This document shows, in pieces, positions 8,101-9,734 of a stretch of 9,734 bases of DNA; position 1 is the stretch's first letter, and each line of letters begins with the position of its first letter. The position numbers were made by a program, and so were the translations under genes. The notes under the pieces are model-generated. The model searched no databases. It had not been told where the DNA came from and saw only the letters and a program-made list of their open reading frames with translations. Origin of the DNA: Bodonicaedibacter sp963693005 (GTDB lineage Bacteria; Pseudomonadota; Alphaproteobacteria; UBA6184); the NCBI GenBank assembly GCA_963693005.1, contig OY843714.1:1-9734 (forward strand). Direction: 5' to 3'.

Positions 8101-8410
8101 CCTGGCGAAGAACCTCGCCTCGCTGGTGCTGGCACCGAACGCCCGCAGCTGCGGTGATTCCATTGCCGCGCTGCGCAACGCCACCGGGCCCGCCGCCGCC
8201 ACCGCGCGGCCGGCACTCCCGGCCCTCGACGTGATGGCATTCGGCACGCGGTCGGCCGACAGCGACGATGACGCCAACGTCGTCGAAGATTTCGGCGGGC
8301 CGTCGTACCGCCAGCACAGCGTGACCTCCTCCACCTCCTGGTCCATGCCCCGGGACCTCGTCGAGCGGCTGAGCTCCTCCCTCGCGCGCGCGTCGGGCAG
8401 CGCCGTGTAG
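4736..8410 (+). CDS. Retrotransposon polyprotein: zinc finger, reverse transcriptase and restriction-like endonuclease
   Basis: The protein nicks target DNA and copies the element RNA onto it. Residues counted from the GTG at 4736: CCHH finger C25-x2-C28-x16-H45-x3-H49, probably for DNA binding; an RT-0-like block at 401-422 (GSAPGPTGLRAQHL); LRPIACGEVLRR (471-482); motif A KVDIKNAFNSADR with catalytic D544; motif B GVQQGDPLGPLLF (594-606); motif C YLDD with D636 and D637; motif D GLVINEKKCEIV (662-673); motif E LLGTPCGD (699-706); RLGGLGLRSA (794-803); CCHC knuckle C947-x2-C950-x8-H959-x4-C964; endonuclease GGRMD (D1011), VDVGV (D1024) and a later RKRDKY (1053-1058). All catalytic positions are present with no internal stop, so the copy is young. 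The endonuclease has Met where the family usually has Pro in R-P-D. The frame is open back to 4655, but no ATG occurs before residue 217; GTG is only a coordinate convention. The true start is probably the ATG seen in copy 2, giving 1305 residues, so this copy may not be translated normally. Confidence 0.95.
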   Translation: MDAHTDEQIAGNETIISSTRDFRVCPLCKNVTRTKYATTSTFVAHLLGHVKKTKVPNRKDIEQALLALAGLGRRVISSNGDLVTRKKKATSTDDDLKFSWPSTKAKYEDIGEQAEALFAARASRCSSREQQVIEIQQAVTDAPPAEGEAPAPPRLRGRSASVTPGVAHPESAWSGICPSQLPSAHEIATAQVDTLPYVPSRSELVVSSAYQWTLRHMPLTDADSPSSIKFYQLLSMFAACILSIPPCKLSHRGLCDLLQHRCRRWVKGEAVALWAEATAVQKKRLKQRSGRDQSKCTYVLDDDELPPGWGSEFGVATEADQGKRVSEEAMDRAERLVKQGQFSKASAALSPGRTAEPNEETTKIMRAKHPVGNKVELPDGWDTGRLDPAEFDPYAVLKVLKSFKPGSAPGPTGLRAQHLVDMCTVSSSDTIFFVTRLLWRIAAGRVPPSFRHLLFGAKVVALVKTTRPLDLRPIACGEVLRRAAAKALCAQVKEQARDLFLENNQVGVAVPGGAESLVVIARRLTAAWLADDELKKTKALLKVDIKNAFNSADRSAILRAVLEHFPTLAGYVQCAYGDLTSLYFGETPIDSACGVQQGDPLGPLLFSLVLIVLNDKVKEALKRAGVAIQIDGWYLDDGTFGGDIGAVKLVYETIRKEGPKLGLVINEKKCEIVSDAPAAVIRHHFGDAPALHPLNDWCLLGTPCGDAEHIIMFVDKKLERAIAKVKLVGQIPDAMVRYALLRYCASFGLAVYYMRTAGPGAHYELFDDAVEDVFNDFVPAGNPRAWQQAQLPVRLGGLGLRSAAKHAPIAFTACSADAARYIRNIIIADNPESLLAKDPAGRCITTDLLAKHQYPQQVQQEVLGQRPPRSQRDMSLEFEGTRLQALVKYTTPKDLIRFRALSPQHAGAWLACLPRRDANIWMDNECFTLLLKYRFGLRLGSQDGSRCVHCGRPADAEGHHSATCGKSGNRIALHDLLRDILYHLARDAGASHVQKETPAKAKYSKSGGRMDVVFSLDGQRYHVDVGVCHPHAKAYAKSAVKTSLGAAEIVVGRKRDKYAGHISDQIAMGGKHVFVAAICETYGGFAPEFVALLKKLAGHWGNRSGLPRSRAVQLVMQQFSLTLAKNLASLVLAPNARSCGDSIAALRNATGPAAATARPALPALDVMAFGTRSADSDDDANVVEDFGGPSYRQHSVTSSTSWSMPRDLVERLSSSLARASGSAV
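5181..5202 (+). repeat. 11-bp tandem duplication at the copy-2 breakpoint
   Basis: The unit ccccggctccg occurs twice back to back. Copy 2 (9700-9712) keeps the first unit plus two bases of the second and then changes to A-rich sequence, so its breakpoint falls inside this small duplication. Confidence 0.8.
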
Positions 8411-8695
8411 TGTGAGTCGTGAGGCTCCGCCGACCCCCCTGTCGATAGCTTCTCTGCTGTCGCTTTCCCCTCCCAGTGCTTTGTCATTTAGCTCTTTGCT
8501 TTTTGGTCGGCCCTCTTTCTTCCATTTCTTTTTCCGTGCAATCTCCCCTCTCTTGTGCTTTGTTTTGTGTGTTCCCTTTTGTGTGTTGTTTTCCCCCTTC
8601 CTCTTCGTTTTCTCTTCCCTTCCCTTTTTTTCTTGTTCGGACATTTGTGTTTCGTTCATTCAGTGATTGTTTCTCGTTTAGTTCTCTTCAAGGAG
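8411..8695 (+). other. 3' UTR of retrotransposon copy 1, pyrimidine-rich
   Basis: These 285 bp separate the stop at 8408-8410 from the A12 tail. From about 8440 the plus strand is strongly rich in T and C with many T3-T7 and CCC runs, in contrast to the GC-rich ORF. It contains no credible gene. In elements of this kind the 3' UTR is recognised by the element's own reverse transcriptase, which makes this the probable template-recognition region. No AATAAA signal is seen. Confidence 0.7.
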
Positions 8696-8707
8696 AAAAA
8701 AAAAAAA
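8696..8707 (+). other. A12 tail at the 3' end of copy 1 and junction with copy 2
   Basis: A run of twelve A, preceded by caaggag and followed by gaagtgcgag, lies between the 3' UTR of copy 1 and the 5' region of copy 2. It marks the 3' end of the first element. The exact base at which copy 2 begins (about 8708-8711) cannot be fixed from one junction. Confidence 0.7.
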
Positions 8708-9011
8708 GAAGTGCGAGTCCAACGCTCGTGTTCGCTCTGCCTCGCTGCGGGCCAAGCGCGCGAACAGTGTGCCGGTCTCTGAGCCCGATCCGAAACCTCC
8801 GGACCCGGCGAAGCCCCCGGACCGGGGCGCCTCGACGTCGACCGCGAGGGGGCGGTCCTCCGTCGTCGTCGCTCCGCATGCGACAGAAGCGCGAAGCCAG
8901 TCACGTGTTCGCCTTCAGCCGCCCAGTGCTACCCGAGCAGGGCGGTCCGCCAGCCGTGGCAAGTCGCGGGACCGGTCGTCCAGCCGGTCCGCCGGGGTGC
9001 TGCAACAGGTG

Positions 9012-9734
9012 ATGAGCCAGGTCACTGGCTTTGGCCGTGATCGCTCGCTCGGCCGTGGCGCAGTGAGCGCCGCCGGCAGCCGCAGCCGCAGTCGCGCCCG
9101 CAGCTCCCGTGCCGCCTCCTCCGCACCTGTCGCACCCGCCGCCGTGGCTCCCCCCGCTGCCGCCCGGCAGCCGTCTGCCTCACACGCCCGGGAGGTCGGG
9201 CGGCGAGCCGCGTCCGCTTGCGCGGCGGCAGCAGCACCCACGCCCCCGGACCTTGTGGATGCACACACCGACGAACAGATCGCTGGCAACGAGACCATCA
9301 TCTCGAGCACCCGCGACTTCCGTGTGTGTCCTCTCTGCAAGAACGTCACCCGGACAAAGTACGCGACCACCTCCACCTTTGTGGCTCATCTTCTGGGGCA
9401 CGTGAAGAAGACGAAGGTTCCGAACCGAAAGGACATCGAGCAGGCCCTTCTGGCGCTGGCCGGCCTCGGCCGCCGTGTGATCAGCTCCAACGGCGACCTT
9501 GTTACCCGCAAGAAGAAGGCGACCTCGACGGATGATGACCTCAAGTTCTCGTGGCCGTCGACGAAGGCGAAGTACGAAGACATCGGCGAGCAGGCTGAGG
9601 CCCTGTTCGCCGCCCGTGCTTCCCGCTGCAGCTCGCGGGAGCAGCAAGTCATCGAGATCCAGCAGGCCGTGACCGACGCGCCGCCGGCGGAAGGAGAAGC
9701 CCCGGCTCCGCCAAGAAGAAAAAAAAAAAAAAAA
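9012..9734 (+). CDS. N-terminal part of the retrotransposon protein (copy 2), no stop before the window end
   Basis: The ATG at 9012 is the first in a frame that is open from 8682. It adds 81 residues ahead of the residue equivalent to the GTG of copy 1: MSQVTGFGRDRSLGRG, then a run of Ser-Arg pairs (SRSRSRARSSR), an Ala/Pro-rich linker and a five-Ala stretch that joins the shared sequence. Such a basic N-terminus would suit RNA or DNA binding. The CCHH finger is complete (C25, C28, H45 and H49 in copy 1 numbering). From 9713 the frame reads Arg-Arg and then poly-Lys through the A-rich run, with no stop by 9734. The frame upstream of 9012 (8711-9011) also reads smoothly with Arg/Ser- and Pro-rich composition but lacks an ATG, so a non-ATG start is possible. 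Confidence 0.7.
   Translation, partial: MSQVTGFGRDRSLGRGAVSAAGSRSRSRARSSRAASSAPVAPAAVAPPAAARQPSASHAREVGRRAASACAAAAAPTPPDLVDAHTDEQIAGNETIISSTRDFRVCPLCKNVTRTKYATTSTFVAHLLGHVKKTKVPNRKDIEQALLALAGLGRRVISSNGDLVTRKKKATSTDDDLKFSWPSTKAKYEDIGEQAEALFAARASRCSSREQQVIEIQQAVTDAPPAEGEAPAPPRRKKKKK
9223..9712 (+). repeat. 490-bp direct repeat, right copy
   Basis: This is the second occurrence of 4704-5193, in the same orientation and apparently without differences. Here it is preceded by gcttgcg in an open frame rather than by the unrelated flank seen at 4703, which shows that this copy preserves the element's 5' continuity. Confidence 0.95.
9713..9734 (+). other. A-rich end of copy 2 at the window edge
   Basis: The sequence aagaag followed by sixteen A begins where homology to copy 1 ends. 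It resembles the caaggag-A12 tail of copy 1, so it may be a genuine tail fused to an internally deleted element. It is also at the very end of the sequence, where homopolymer assembly artefacts are common. Confidence 0.5.

Larger units (their letters stand above)
4704..8707 (+). mobile_element. Non-LTR retrotransposon (restriction-like endonuclease type), copy 1, 5'-truncated
   Basis: The left boundary is set by comparison with copy 2: the two are identical from 4704 (equal to 9223) and differ at 4703. Upstream lies unrelated minus-strand sequence, so copy 1 has lost roughly the first 0.5 kb, as expected from incomplete target-primed reverse transcription. The right boundary is the A12 run at 8696-8707. 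Between them are one long ORF and a 3' UTR of about 285 bp. The order finger, reverse transcriptase, CCHC knuckle, endonuclease in a single ORF is that of the R2/NeSL/CRE group of elements, many of which insert at specific sites. Clade placement needs a phylogeny. No terminal repeats are seen. A target-site duplication cannot be recognised because the 3' flank is another copy of the element. Confidence 0.9.
8708..9734 (+). mobile_element. Non-LTR retrotransposon copy 2, with 5' end present and 3' part absent
   Basis: It starts directly after the tail of copy 1 in the same orientation. The first 515 bp (8708-9222) are absent from copy 1 and stay in one open frame with the ORF start. The next 490 bp match copy 1. 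At 9713 the match ends and the sequence becomes aagaag followed by A16 to the window end. The reverse transcriptase, endonuclease and 3' UTR are missing. This may be a derivative formed by internal deletion or premature polyadenylation, or the tail may be a contig-end artefact. A head-to-tail arrangement is known for elements that reinsert at the ends of their own copies, such as telomere-targeted families. Confidence 0.75.

Noticed and set aside
8711..8860. HDV-like self-cleaving ribozyme at the 5' end of copy 2, as found in R2 elements
   Set aside because: By eye I find only short possible stems and cannot build the nested double pseudoknot. A covariance-model search would be needed to support it.
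8476..9012. A 178-codon plus-strand frame starting in the 3' UTR and crossing the tail into copy 2
   Set aside because: It is Phe/Ser/Leu-rich from the T/C bias, crosses an element junction, and competes with the frame that continues into the conserved N-terminus of the element ORF.
8696..9734. Telomere repeats at or between the element copies
   Set aside because: No TTAGGG-like or other short G-rich telomeric tandem is seen at the copy junction or at the window end, only A-rich tails.

Overview
The window looks like a piece of a GC-rich eukaryotic genome, probably a unicellular or otherwise compact one, and it is dominated by mobile DNA. The evidence for a eukaryote is a non-LTR retrotransposon with an A-rich 3' tail, a large low-complexity coiled-coil protein, splice-like signals, and no bacterial ribosome-binding sites or operon spacing. 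I cannot name the species.

The right half (about 4704-9734, + strand) is a head-to-tail pair of copies of one non-LTR retrotransposon family of the restriction-like-endonuclease type (R2/NeSL/CRE-SLACS-like). Copy 1 (4704-8707) carries an intact 1224-codon frame. It holds an N-terminal CCHH finger, a complete reverse transcriptase, a CCHC knuckle and a C-terminal PD-(D/E)XK-type endonuclease, followed by a pyrimidine-rich 3' UTR and an A12 tail. It is truncated at its 5' end and has no ATG before its first conserved domain. Copy 2 starts immediately after that tail. It supplies the missing 5' end: an in-frame ATG at 9012 and 81 extra residues rich in Arg, Ser and Ala. It then repeats the first 490 bp of copy 1 without a difference I could find, and breaks off into an A-rich run at the window end. 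Joining the two copies predicts an element of about 4.5 kb with a single ORF of about 1305 residues.

The left half (1-4703) is read mainly from the minus strand. A 1057-codon ORF (4687 to 1514) encodes an unrecognised protein with acidic and proline-rich linkers, coiled-coil-like segments and an 88-residue Gly-Asn/Ala repeat encoded by hexanucleotide DNA. Directly downstream on the same strand is a region that resembles the core-binding domain and first catalytic box of a tyrosine recombinase, but it is split between two frames (465-1517). A gag-like coiled-coil protein followed by a tyrosine recombinase suggests, but does not prove, a second mobile element of the DIRS/Ngaro or Crypton kind. 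The retrotransposon lies head-to-head with this unit, its junction 17 bp upstream of the large ORF's first ATG. The leftmost 464 bp hold only an uncertain minus-strand open frame that runs off the window.
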